Source of the DNA: Ascidia mentula
Taxonomy: Eukaryota; Chordata; Ascidiacea; Phlebobranchia; Ascidiidae
Length of the DNA stretch: 64,000 nt
NCBI GenBank assembly: GCA_947561715.1
Contig: OX387200.1
Coordinates: 11,782,501-11,846,500, forward strand
Direction: 5' to 3'
Below, in pieces: positions 12,385-25,402 of the stretch; within the stretch, counting starts at the first letter, position 1; every line of letters starts with the position of its first letter. Below the pieces are notes generated by a model. That model saw only the letters and a program-made list of their open reading frames with translations, searched no databases and was not told the DNA's origin. Made by a program: the position numbers and the translations under genes.

Positions 12385-14512
12385 GCAAAAGCAATACTGG
12401 AATATCAGCGTTTTCCACTGTATAATAAAGCTTGTACTGCAAAAAAATATTTTTCATCGAAAAGTCATATACTGCAAAATGGACAAGTGCTGAAATCGCA
12501 TAGTTACATACGTTGTGCAACCGCAAAAGCAATACTGGAGTATCAGCGTTTTCCACTGTATAATAAAGCTTGTACTGCAAAAACATATTTTTCATCGAAA
12601 AGTCATATACTGCAAATTGGAAAAGTGCTGAAATTGCACAGTTGCATACGTTGTGCAACCGCAAAAGCAATACTGGAATATCAGCGTTGTCCACTGTATA
12701 ATAAAGCTTGTACTGCAAAAAAATATTTTTCATCGAAAAGTCATATACTGCAAAATGGACAAGTGCTGAAATCGCATAGTTACATACGTTGTGCAACCGC
12801 AAAAGCAATACTGGAATATCAGCGTTGTCCACTGTATAATAAAGCTTGTACTGCAAAAAAATATTTTTCATCGAAAAGTCATATACTGCAAAATGGACAA
12901 GTGCTGAAATCGCATAGTTGCATACGTTGTGCAACCGCAAAAGCAATACTGGAGTATCAGCGTTTTCCCCTGTATAATAAAGCTTGTACTGCAAAAAAAT
13001 ATTTTTTATCGAAAATTCAAAAATGCAAAATAGACAAGTGCTGAAATCGCACAGTTGCATACGTTGTGCAACCGCAAAAGCAATACTGGAATACCAGCGT
13101 TTTCCACTGTATAACAGAGCTTGTACTGAAAAAAATTATTTTTTATCGAAAAGTCATATACTGCAAAATGGACAAGTACTGAAATCTCATAGTTACATAC
13201 GTTGTGCAACCGCAAAAGCAATACTGGAGTTCCAGCGTTTTCCACTGTATAATAAAGCTTGTACTGCAAAAAATTATTTTTTATCGAAAAGTCATATACT
13301 GCAAAATGGACAAGTGCTGAAATCTCATAGTTACATACGTTGTGCAACCGCAAAAGCAATACTGGAGTATCAGCGTTTTCCACTGTATAATAAAGCTTGT
13401 ACTGAAAAAAAAATTTTTCATCGAAAAGTCATATACTGCAAAATGGACAAGTGCTGAAATCGCACAGTTGCATACGTTGTGCAACCGCAAAAGCAATACT
13501 GGAGTATCAGCGTTTTCCACTGTATAATAAAGCTTGTACTGAAAAAAAATATTTTTTATCGAAAAGTCATATACTGCAAAATGGACAAGTGCTGAAATCG
13601 CACAGTTGCATACGTTGTGCAACCGCAAAAGCAATACTGGAATATCAGCGTTGTCCACTGTATAATAAAGCTTGTACTGAAAAAAAATATTTTTTATCGA
13701 AAAGTCATATACTGCAAAATGGACAAGTGCTGAAATCTCATAGTTACATACGTTGTGCAACCGCAAAAGCAATACTGGAGTACCAGCGTTTTCCACTGTA
13801 TAATAAAGCTTGTACTGAAAAAAATTATTTTTTATCGAAAAGTCATATATTGCAAAATGGACAAGTGCTGAAATCTCATAGTTACATACGTTGTGCAACC
13901 GCAAAAGCAATACTGGAATATCAGCGTTGTCCACTGCATAATAAAGCTTGTACTGCAAAAAATATTTTTCATCGAAAAGTCATATACTGCAAAATGGACA
14001 AGTGCTGAAATCGCATAGTTACATACGTTGTGCAACCGCAAAAGCAATACTGGAGTATCAGCGTTTTCCACTGTATAATAAAGCTTGTACTGCAAAAAAA
14101 TATTTTTCATCGAAAAGTCATATACTGCAAAATGGACAAGTGCTGAAATCGCATAGTTAAATACGTTGTGCAACCGCAAAAGCAATACTGGAGTATCAGC
14201 GTTTTCCACTGTATAATAAAGCTTGTACTGCAAAAAAATATTTTTCATCGAAAAGTCATATACTGCAAAATGGACAAGTGCTGAAATCGCATAGTTACAT
14301 ACGTTGTGCAACCGCAAAAGCAATACTGGAGTATCAGCGTTTTCCACTGTATAATAAAGCTTGTACTGCAAAAAAATATTTTTCATCGAAAAGTCATATA
14401 CTGCAAAATGGACAAGTGCTGAAATCGCATAGTTACCTACGTTGTGCAACCGCAAAAGCAATACTGGAATATCAGCGTTGTCCACTGTATAACAAAGCTT
14501 GTACTGAAAAAA
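9421..14512 (+). repeat. Higher-order unit, 5092 bp (37 monomers)
   Basis: The bounding landmark Cs are at 9421 and 14513. It is eight monomers shorter than the preceding unit, in line with loss or gain of whole monomers. The TTAAATACG monomer again sits 353 bp upstream of the right-hand landmark (14160). Confidence 0.85.
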
Positions 14513-14650
14513 CATTATTTTTTGTCGAAAAGTCACATACTGCAAAATGGACAAGTGCTGAAATCTCATAGTTACATACGTTGTGCAACCGCAAAAGCAA
14601 TACTGGAGTATCAGCGTTTTCCACTGTATAATAAAGCTTGCACTGCAAAA
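12385..14650 (+). repeat. Diverged, rearranged third copy of the 6192-bp unit
   Basis: It follows the 6192-bp phase until about 12.87 kb, with private changes (A rather than G at 12526, AAAAACATATTT near 12580). It then switches register. 12094-13044 corresponds to 7139-8089 at an offset of 4955 bp, and 13832-14569 corresponds to 8740-9477 at an offset of 5092 bp. The offset difference of 137 bp is one extra short monomer, whose run reads TGAAAAAAAAATTTTTCATC at about 13406-13425. The end coordinate is approximate. Confidence 0.75.
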
Positions 14651-17600
14651 AAATATTTTTCATCGAAAAGTCATATACTGCAAAATGGACAAGTGCTGAA
14701 ATCGCATAGTTACATACGTTGTGCAACCGCAAAAGCAATACTGGAATATCAGCGTTGTCCACTGTATAACAAAGCTTGTACTGAAAAAAATTATTTTTTG
14801 TCGAAAAGTCATATACTGCAAAATGGACAAGTGCTGAAATCGCATAGTTACATACGTTGTGCAACCGCAAAAGCAATACTGGAGTATCAGCGTTTTCCAC
14901 TGTATAATAAAGCTTGTACTGAAAAAAATATTTTTCATCGAAAAGTCATATACTGCAAAATGGACAAGTGCTGAAATCGCATAGTTACATACGTTGTGCA
15001 ACCGCAAAAGCAATACTGGAGTATCAGCGTTTTCCACTGTATAATAAAGCTTGTACTGAAAAAAATTATTTTTTATCGAAAAGTCATATACTGCAAAATG
15101 GACAAGTACTGAAATCTCATAGTTTCATACGTTGTGCAACCGCAAAAGCAATACTGGAATATCAGCGTTTTCCACTGTATAATAAAGCTTGTACTGCAAA
15201 AAAATATTTTTCATCGAAAAGTCATATACTGCAAAATGGACAAGTGCTGAAATCGCATAGTTTCATACGTTGTGCAACCGCAAAAGCAATACTGGAGTAT
15301 CAGCGTTTTCCACTGTATAATAAAGCTTGTACTGAAAAAAATTATTTTTTGTCGAAAAGTCATATACTGCAAAATGGACAAGTGCTGAAATCGCATAGTT
15401 ACATACGTTGTGCAACCGCAAAAGCAATACTGGAGTATCAGCGTTTTCCACTGCATAATAAAGCTTGTACTGCAAAAAAATATTTTTCATCGAAAAGTCA
15501 TATACTGCAAAATGGACAAGTGCTGAAATCGCATAGTTACATACGTTGTGCAACCGCAAAAGCAATACTGGAATATCAGCGTTGTCCACTGTATAACAAA
15601 GCTTGTACTGAAAAAAATTATTTTTTGTCGAAAAGTCATATACTGCAAAATGGACAAGTGCTGAAATCGCATAGTTACATACGTTGTGCAACCGCAAAAG
15701 CAATACTGGAGTATCAGCGTTTTCCACTGTATAATAAAGCTTGTACTGAAAAAAATATTTTTCATCGAAAAGTCATATACTGCAAAATGGACAAGTGCTG
15801 AAATCGCATAGTTACATACGTTGTGCAACCGCAAAAGCAATACTGGAGTATCAGCGTTTTCCACTGTATAATAAAGCTTGTACTGAAAAAAATTATTTTT
15901 TATCGAAAAGTCATATACTGCAAAATGGACAAGTACTGAAATCTCATAGTTTCATACGTTGTGCAACCGCAAAAGCAATACTGGAATATCAGCGTTTTCC
16001 ACTGTATAATAAAGCTTGTACTGCAAAAAAATATTTTTCATCGAAAAGTCATATACTGCAAAATGGACAAGTGCTGAAATCGCATAGTTACATACGTTGT
16101 GCAACCGCAAAAGCAATACTGGAGTATCAGCGTTTTCCACTGTATAATAAAGCTTGTACTGCAAAAAAATATTTTTCATCGAAAAGTCATATACTGCAAA
16201 TTGGAAAAGTGCTGAAATTGCACAGTTGCATACGTTGTGCAACCGCAAAAGCAATACTGGAATATCAGCGTTGTCCACTGTATAATAAAGCTTGTACTGC
16301 AAAAAAATATTTTTCATCGAAAAGTCATATACTGCAAAATGGACAAGTGCTGACATCGCATAGTTACATACGTTGTGCAACCGCAAAAGCAAAACTGGAA
16401 TATCAGCGTTGTCCACTGTATAATAAAGCTTGTACTGCAAAAAAATATTTTTCATCGAAAAGTCATATACTGCAAAATGGACAAGTGCTGAAATCGCATA
16501 GTTGCATACGTTGTGCAACCGCAAAAGCAATACTGGAGTATCAGCGTTTTCCCCTGTATAATAAAGCTTGTACTGCAAAAAAATATTTTTTATCGAAAAT
16601 TCATATACTGCAAAATAGACAAGTGCTGAAATCGCACAGTTGCATACGTTGTGCAACCGCAAAAGCAATACTGGAATACCAGCGTTTTCCACTGTATAAT
16701 AAAGCTTGTACTGAAAAAAATTATTTTTTTTCGAAAAGTCATATACTGCAAAATGGACAAGTACTGAAATCTCATAGTTACATACGTTGTGCAACCGCAA
16801 AAGCAATACTGGAGTTCCAGCGTTTTCCACTGTATAATAAAGCTTGTACTGAAAAAAATTATTTTTTATCGAAAAGTCATATACTGCAAAATGGACAAGT
16901 GCTGAAATCTCATAGTTACATACGTTGTGCAACCGCAAAAGCAATACTGGAGTATCAGCGTTTTCCACTGTATAATAAAGCTTGTACTGAAAAAAAATAT
17001 TTTTCATCGAAAAGTCATATACTGCAAAATGGACAAGTGCTGAAATCGCACAGTTGCATACGTTGTGCAACCGCAAAAGCAATACTGGAGTATCAGCGTT
17101 TTCCACTGTATAATAAAGCTTGTACTGAAAAAAAATATTTTTTATCGAAAAGTCATATACTGCAAAATGGACAAGTGCTGAAATCGCATAGTTACATACG
17201 TTGTGCAACCGCAAAAGCAATACTGGAGTATCAGCGTTTTCCACTGTATAATAAAGCTTGTACTGCAAAAAAATATTTTTTATCGAAAAGTCATATACTG
17301 CAAAATAGAAAAGTGCTGAAATCGCACAGTTGCATAAGTTGTGCAACCGCAAAAGCAATACTGGAATACCAGCGTTTTCCACTGTATAACAAAGCTTGTA
17401 CAGAAAAAAATTATTTTTTATCGAAAAGTCATTTACTGCAAAATGGACAAGTGCTGAAATCTCATAGTTACATACGTTGTGCAACCGCAAAAGCAATACT
17501 GGAGTACCAGCGTTTTCCACTGTATAATAAAGCTTGTACTGAAAAAAAATATTTTTTATCGAAAAGTCATATACTGCAAAATGGACAAGTGCTGAAATCG

Positions 17601-18232
17601 CATAGTTACATACGTTGTGCAACCGCAAAAGCAATACTGGAATATCAGCGTTGTCCACTGTATAATAAAGCTTGTACTGCAAAAAAATATTTTTCATCGA
17701 AAAGTCATATACTGCAAAATGGACAAGTGCTGAAATCGCATAGTTACATACGTTGTGCAACCGCAAAAGCAATACTGGAGTATCAGCGTTTTCCCCTGTA
17801 TAATAAAGCTTGTACTGCAAAAAAATATTTTTTATCGAAAAGTCATATACTGCAAAATAGAAAAGTGCTGAAATCGCACAGTTGCATAAGTTGTGCAACC
17901 GCAAAAGCAATACTGGAATACCAGCGTTTTCCACTGTATAACAAAGCTTGTACAGAAAAAAATTATTTTTTATCGAAAAGTCATATACTGCAAAATGGAC
18001 AAGTGCTGAAATCTCATAGTTACATACGTTGTGCAACCGCAAAAGCAATACTGGAGTACCAGCGTTTTCCACTGTATAATAAAGCTTGTACTGAAAAAAA
18101 TTATTTTTTATCGAAAAGTCATATATTGCAAAATGGACAAGTGCTGAAATCTCATAGTTACATACGTTGTGCAACCGCAAAAGCAATACTGGAATATCAG
18201 CGTTGTCCACTGCATAATAAAGCTTGTACTGC

Positions 18233-19197
18233 AAAAAATATTTTTCATCGAAAAGTCATATACTGCAAAATGGACAAGTGCTGAAATCGCACAGTTACAT
18301 ACGTTGTGCAACCGCAAAAGCAATACTGGAGTATCAGCGCTTTCCACGGTATAATAAAGCTTGTAGTGCAAAAAAATATTTTTCATCGAAAAGTCATATA
18401 CTGCAAAATGGACAAGTGCTGAAATCGCATAGTTACATACGTTGTGCAACCGCAAAAGCAATACTGGAGTATCAGCGTTTTCCACTGTATAATAAAGCTT
18501 GTACTGCAAAAAAATATTTTTCATCGAAAAGTCATATACTGCAAAATGGACAAGTGCTGAAATCGCATAGTTACATACGTTGTGCAACCGCAAAAGCAAT
18601 ACTGGAGTATCAGCGTTTTCCACTGTATAATAAAGCTTGTACTGCAAAAAAATATTTTTCATCGAAAAGTCATATACTGCAAAATGGACAAGTGCTGAAA
18701 TCGCATAGTTAAATACGTTGTGCAACCGCAAAAGCAATACTGGAGTATCAGCGTTTTCCCCTGTATAATAAAGCTTGTACTGCAAAAAAATATTTTTTAT
18801 CGAAAAGTTATATACTGCAAAATAGAAAAGTGCTGAAATCGCACAGTTGCATAAGTTGTGCAACCGCAAAAGCAATACTGGAATACCAGCGTTTTCCACT
18901 GTATAACAAAGCTTGTACAGAAAAAAATTATTTTTTATCGAAAAGTCATATACTGCAAAATGGACAAGTGCTGAAATCTCATAGTTACATACGTTGTGCA
19001 ACCGCAAAAGCAATACTGGAGTACCAGCGTTTTCCACTGTATAATAAAGCTTGTACTGAAAAAAATTATTTTTTATCGAAAAGTCATATATTGCAAAATG
19101 GACAAGTGCTGAAATCTCATAGTTACATACGTTGTGCAACCGCAAAAGCAATACTGGAATATCAGCGTTGTCCACTGCATAATAAAGCTTGTACTGC
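18233..19197 (+). repeat. 7-monomer block (965 bp), first
   Basis: It starts at an A6 run (TGCAAAAAATATTTTTCATC, one A fewer than usual) and ends before the next one at 19198. It holds a diagnostic monomer with CTTGTAGTGC in place of CTTGTACTGC and one TTAAATACG monomer. The length is 7 x 138 minus 1. Confidence 0.85.
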
Positions 19198-19610
19198 AAA
19201 AAATATTTTTCATCGAAAAGTCATATACTGCAAAATGGACAAGTGCTGAAATCGCACAGTTACATACGTTGTGCAACCGCAAAAGCAATACTGGAGTATC
19301 AGCGCTTTCCACGGTATAATAAAGCTTGTAGTGCAAAAAAATATTTTTCATCGAAAAGTCATATAGTGCAAAATGGACAAGTGCTGAAATCGCATAGTTA
19401 CATACGTTGTGCAACCGCAAAAGCAATACTGGAATATCAGCGTTGTCCACTGTATAATAAAGCTTGTACTGAAAAAAATTATTTTTTATCGAAAAGTCAT
19501 ATATTGCAAAATGGACAAGTGCTGAAATCTCATAGTTACATACGTTGTGCAACCGCAAAAGCAATACTGGAATATCAGCGTTGTCCACTGCATAATAAAG
19601 CTTGTACTGC
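19198..19610 (+). repeat. 3-monomer block (413 bp)
   Basis: It has the same A6-run start and the same CTTGTAGTGC monomer as the 7-monomer neighbours but lacks four central monomers, so it looks like a deletion derivative. It carries a private ATATAGTGC at about 19362-19370. The length is 3 x 138 minus 1. Confidence 0.83.
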
Positions 19611-20575
19611 AAAAAATATTTTTCATCGAATAGTCATATACTGCAAAATGGACAAGTGCTGAAATCGCACAGTTACATACGTTGTGCAACCGCAAAAGCA
19701 ATACTGGAGTATCAGCGCTTTCCACGGTATAATAAAGCTTGTAGTGCAAAAAAATATTTTTCATCGAAAAGTCATATACTGCAAAATGGACAAGTGCTGA
19801 AATCGCATAGTTACATACGTTGTGCAACCGCAAAAGCAATACTGGAGTATCAGCGTTTTCCACTGTATAATAAAGCTTGTACTGCAAAAAAATATTTTTC
19901 ATCGAAAAGTCATATACTGCAAAATGGACAAGTGCTGAAATCGCATAGTTACATACGTTGTGCAACCGCAAAAGCAATACTGGAGTATCAGCGTTTTCCA
20001 CTGTATAATAAAGCTTGTACTGCAAAAAAATATTTTTCATCGAAAAGTCATATACTGCAAAATGGACAAGTGCTGAAATCGCATAGTTAAATACGTTGTG
20101 CAACCGCAAAAGCAATACTGGAGTATCAGCGTTTTCCCCTGTATAATAAAGCTTGTACTGCAAAAAAAAATTTTTTATCGAAAAGTCATATACTGCAAAA
20201 TAGAAAAGTGCTGAAATCGCACAGTTGCATAAGTTGTGCAACCGCAAAAGCAATACTGGAATACCAGCGTTTTCCACTGTATAACAAAGCTTGTACAGAA
20301 AAAAATTATTTTTTATCGAAAAGTCATATACTGCAAAATGGACAAGTGCTGAAATCTCATAGTTACATACGTTGTGCAACCGCAAAAGCAATACTGGAGT
20401 ACCAGCGTTTTCCACTGTATAATAAAGCTTGTACTGAAAAAAATTATTTTTTATCGAAAAGTCATATATTGCAAAATGGACAAGTGCTGAAATCTCATAG
20501 TTACATACGTTGTGCAACCGCAAAAGCAATACTGGAATATCAGCGTTGTCCACTGCATAATAAAGCTTGTACTGC
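19611..20575 (+). repeat. 7-monomer block (965 bp), second
   Basis: It repeats 18233-19197 with a few private changes, notably CGAATAGTC near 19627 and a T-to-A change giving an A9T6 run near 20162-20176. The larger stretch 18108-19199 corresponds to 19486-20577 at an offset of 1378 bp (7+3 monomers). Confidence 0.83.
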
Positions 20576-21269
20576 AAAAAATATTTTTCATCGAAAAGTC
20601 ATATACTGCAAAATGGACAAGTGCTGAAATCGCACAGTTACATACGTTGTGCAACCGCAAAAGCAATACTGGAGTATCAGCGCTTTCCACGGTATAATAA
20701 AGCTTGTAGTGCAAAAAAATATTTTTCATCGAAAAGTCATATACTGCAAAATGGACAAGTGCTGAAATCGCATAGTTACATACGTTGTGCAACCGCAAAA
20801 GCAATACTGGAGTATCAGCGTTTTCCACTGTATAATAAAGCTTGTACTGCAAAAAAATATTTTTCATCGAAAAGTCATATACTGCAAAATGGACAAGTGC
20901 TGAAATCGCATAGTTACATACGTTGTGCAACCGCAAAAGCAATACTGGAGTATCAGCGTTTTCCACTGTATAATAAAGCTTGTACTGCAAAAAAATATTT
21001 TTCATCGAAAAGTCATATACTGCAAAATGGACAAGTGCTGAAATCGCATAGTTAAATACGTTATGCAACCGCAAAAGCAATACTGGAGTATCAGCGTTTT
21101 CCACTGTATAATAAAGCTTGTACTGCAAAAAAATATTTTTCATCGAAAAGTCATATACTGCAAAATGGACAAGTGCTGAAATCGCATAGTTACCTACGTT
21201 GTGCAACCGCAAAAGCAATACTGGAGTATCAGCGTTGTCCACTGTATAACAAAGCTTGTACTGAAAAAA

Positions 21270-24200
21270 CATTATTTTTTGTCGAAAAGTCACATACTGC
21301 AAAATGGACAAGTGCTGAAATCTCATAGTTACATACGTTGTGCAACCGCAAAAGCAATACTGGAGTATCAGCGTTTTCCACTGTATAATAAAGCTTGCAC
21401 TGCAAAAAAATATTTTTCATCGAAAAGTCATATACGGCAAAATGGACAAGTGCTGAAATCGCATAGTTACATACGTTGTGCAACCGCAAAAGCAATACTG
21501 GAGTATCAGCGTTTTCCACTGTATAATAAAGCTTGTACTGCAAAAAAATATTTTTCATCGAAAAGTCATATACTGCAAAATGGACAAGTGCTGAAATCGC
21601 ATAGTTACATACGTCGTGCAACCGCAAAAGCAATACTGGAATATCAGCGTTGTCCACTGTATAATAAAGCTTGTACTGAAAAAAATATTTTTCATCGAAA
21701 AGTCATATACTGCAAATTGGACAAGTGCTGAAATCGCATAGTTACATACGTTGTGCAACCGCAAAAGCAATACTGGAGTATCAGCGTTTTCCACTGTATA
21801 ATAAAGCTTGTACTGAAAAAAATTATTTTTTATCGAAAAGTCATATACTGCAAAACGGACAAGTACTGAAATCTCATAGTTTCATACGTTGTGCAACCGC
21901 AAAAGCAATACTGGAGTATCAGCGTTTTCCACTGTATAATAAAGCTTGTACTGCAAAAAAATATTTTTCATCGAAAAGTCATATACTGCAAAATGGACAA
22001 GTGCTGAAATCGCATAGTTACATACGTTGTGCAACCGCAAAAGCAATACTGGAATATCAGCGTTGTCCACTGTATAATAAAGCTTGTACTGCAAAAAAAT
22101 ATTTTTCATCGAAAACACATATACTGCAAAATGGACAAGTGCTGAAATCGCATAGTTGCATACGTTGTGCAACCGCAAAAGCAATACTGAATATCAGCGT
22201 TTTCCCCTGTATAATAAAGCTTGTACTGCAAAAAAATATTTTTTGTCGAAAATTTATATACTGCAAAATAGACAAGTGCTGAAATCGCACAGTTGCATAC
22301 GTTGTGCAACCGCAAAAGCAATACTGGAATACCAGCGTTTTCCACTGTTAAAGCTTGTACTGAAAAAAAATATTTTTTATCGAAAAGTCATATACTGCAA
22401 AATGGACAAGTACTGAAATCTCATTGTTTCATACGTTGTGCAACCGCAAAAGCAATACTGGAGTACCAGCGTTTTCCACTGTATAATAAAGCTTGTACTG
22501 AAAAAAATTATTTTTTATCGAAAAGTCATATACTGCAAAATGGACAAGTACTGAAATCTCATAGTTTCATACGTTGTGCAACCGCAAAAGCAATACTGGA
22601 ATATCAGCGTTTTCCACTGTATAATAAAGCTTGTACTGCAAAAAAATATTTTTCATCGAAAAGTCATATACTGCAAAATGGACAAGTGCTGAAATCGCAT
22701 AGTTGCATACGTTGTGCAACCGCAAAAGCAATACTGGAGTATCAGCGTTTTCCCCTGTATAATAAAGCTTGTACTGCAAAAAAATATTTTTTATCGAAAA
22801 TTCATATACTGCAAAATAGACAAGTGCTGAAATCGCACAGTTGCATACGTTGTGCAACCGCAAAAGCAATACTGGAATACCAGCGTTTTCCACTGTATAA
22901 TAAAGCTTGTACTGAAAAAAATTATTTTTTATCGAAAAGTCATATACTGCAAAATGGACAAGTACTAAAATCTCATAGTTACATACGTTGTGCAACCGCA
23001 AAAGCAATACTGGAGTTCCAGCGTTTTCCACTGTATAATAAAGCTTGTACTGAAAAAAATTATTTTTTATCGAAAAGTCATATACTGCAAAATGGACAAG
23101 TGCTGAAATCTCATAGTTACATACGTTGTGCAACCGCAAAAGCAATACTGGAGTATCAGCGTTTTCCACTGTATAATAAAGCTTGTACTGAAAAAAAATA
23201 TTTTTCATCGAAAAGTCATATACTGCAAAATGGACAAGTGCTGAAATCGCACAGTTGCATACGTTGTGCAACCGCAAAAGCAATACTGGAGTATCAGCGT
23301 TTTCCACTGTATAATAAAGCTTGTACTGAAAAAAAATATTTTTTATCGAAAAGTCATATACTGCAAAATGGAAAAGTGCTGAAATCGCATAGTTACATAC
23401 GTTGTGCAACCGCAAAAGCAATACTGGAATATCAGCGTTGTCCACTGTATAATAAAGCTTGTACTGCAAAAAAATATTTTTCATCGAAAAGTCATATACT
23501 GCAAAATGGACAAGTGCTGAAATCGCATAGTTACATACGTTGTGCAACCGCAAAAGCAATACTGGAGTATCAGCGTTTTCCCCTGTATAATAAAGCTTGT
23601 ACTGCAAAAAAATATTTTTTATCGAAAAGTCATATACTGCAAAATAGAAAAGTGCTGAAATCGCACAGTTGCATAAGTTGTGCAACCGCAAAAGCAATAC
23701 TGGAATACCAGCGTTTTCCACTGTATAACAAAGCTTGTACAGAAAAAAATTATTTTTTATCGAAAAGTCATATACTGCAAAATGGACAAGTGCTGAAATC
23801 TCATAGTTACATACGTTGTGCAACCGCAAAAGCAATACTGGAGTACCAGCGTTTTCCACTGTATAATAAAGCTTGTACTGAAAAAAATTATTTTTTATCG
23901 AAAAGTCATATATTGCAAAATGGACAAGTGCTGAAATCTCATAGTTACATACGTTGTGCAACCGCAAAAGCAATACTGGAATATCAGCGTTGTCCACTGC
24001 ATAATAAAGCTTGTACTGCAAAAAATATTTTTCATCGAAAAGTCATATACTGCAAAATGCACAAGTGCTGAAATCGCACAGTTACATACGTTGTGCAACC
24101 GCAAAAGCAATACTGGAGTATCAGCGTTTTCCACGGTATAATAAAGCTTGTAGTGCAAAAAAATATTTTTCATCGAAAAGTCATATACTGCAAAATGGAC

Positions 24201-25402
24201 AAGTGCTGAAATCACATAGTTACATACGTTGTGCAACCGCAAAAGCAATACTGGAATACCAGCGTTTTCCACTGTATAACAAAGCTTGTACAGAAAAAAA
24301 TTATTTTTTATCGAAAAGTCATATACTGCAAAATGGACAAGTGCTGAAATCTCATAGTTACATACGTTGTGCAACCGCAAAAGCAATACTGGAGTACCAG
24401 CGTTTTCCACTGTATAATAAAGCTTGTACTGAAAAAAATTATTTTTTATCGAAAAGTCATATATTGCAAAATGGACAAGTGCTGAAATCTCATAGTTACA
24501 TACGTTGTGCAACCGCAAAAGCAATACTGGAATATCAGCGTTGTCCACTGCATAATAAAGCTTGTACTGCAAAAAATATTTTTCATCGAAAAGTCATATA
24601 CTGCAAAATGCACAAGTGCTGAAATCGCACAGTTACATACGTTGTGCAACCGCAAAAGCAATACCGGAGTATCAGCGCTTTCCACGGTATAATAAAGCTT
24701 GTAGTGCAAAAAAATATTTTTCATCGAAAAGTCATATACTGCAAAATGGACAAGTGCTGAAATCGCATAGTTACATACGTTGTGCAACCGCAAAAGCAAT
24801 ACTGGAGTATGAGCGTTTTCCACTGTATAATAAAGCTTGTACTGCAAAAAAATATTTTTCATCGAAAAGTCATATACTGCAAAATGGACAAGTGCTGAAA
24901 TCGCATAGTTACATACGTTGTGCAACCGCAAAAGCAATACTGGAGTATCAGCGTTTTCCACTGTATAATAAAGCTTGTACTGCAAAAAAATATTTTTCAT
25001 CGAAAAGTCATATACTGCAAAATGGACAAGTGCTGAAATCGCATAGTTAAATACGTTGTGCAACCGCAAAAGCAATACTGGAGTATCAGCGTTTTCCACT
25101 GTATAATAAAGCTTGTACTGCAAAAAAATATTTTTCATCGAAAAGTCATATACTGCAAAATGGACAAGTGCTGAAATCGCATAGTTACATACGTTGTGCA
25201 ACCGCAAAAGCAATACTGGAGTATCAGCGTTTTCCACTGTATAATAAAGCTTGTACTGCAAAAAAATATTTTTCATCGAAAAGTCATATACTGCAAAATG
25301 GACAAGTGCTGAAATCGCATAGTTACCTACGTTGTGCAACCGCAAAAGCAATACTGGAATATCAGCGTTGTCCACTGTATAACAAAGCTTGTACTGAAAA
25401 AA
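21270..25402 (+). repeat. Higher-order unit, 4133 bp (30 monomers), smallest of its lineage
   Basis: It is bounded by landmark Cs at 21270 and 25403. It contains one 4-bp-deleted monomer (GTTAAAGCTT at 22347), preceded by a monomer with a missing G (ATACTGAATATC near 22184). A 551-bp, 4-monomer block lies between A6 runs at 24020 and 24571. From here to the right the A6-run monomer also carries ATGCACAAG instead of ATGGACAAG. Confidence 0.86.

Larger units (their letters stand above)
14513..21269 (+). repeat. Higher-order unit, 6757 bp (49 monomers)
   Basis: Its left part (15795-18284) is 18 monomers with no phase-shifting indel until the A6-run monomer at 18233. Its right part contains the 7-3-7 monomer blocks described separately. 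The TTAAATACG variant occurs three times (18712, 20090 and 21055), once in each larger block. Confidence 0.82.

Noticed and set aside
20162..20176. A9T6 tract as a special regulatory element
   Set aside because: It is one T-to-A substitution in a single monomer of the 7-monomer block; the sister block at 18.8 kb lacks it.
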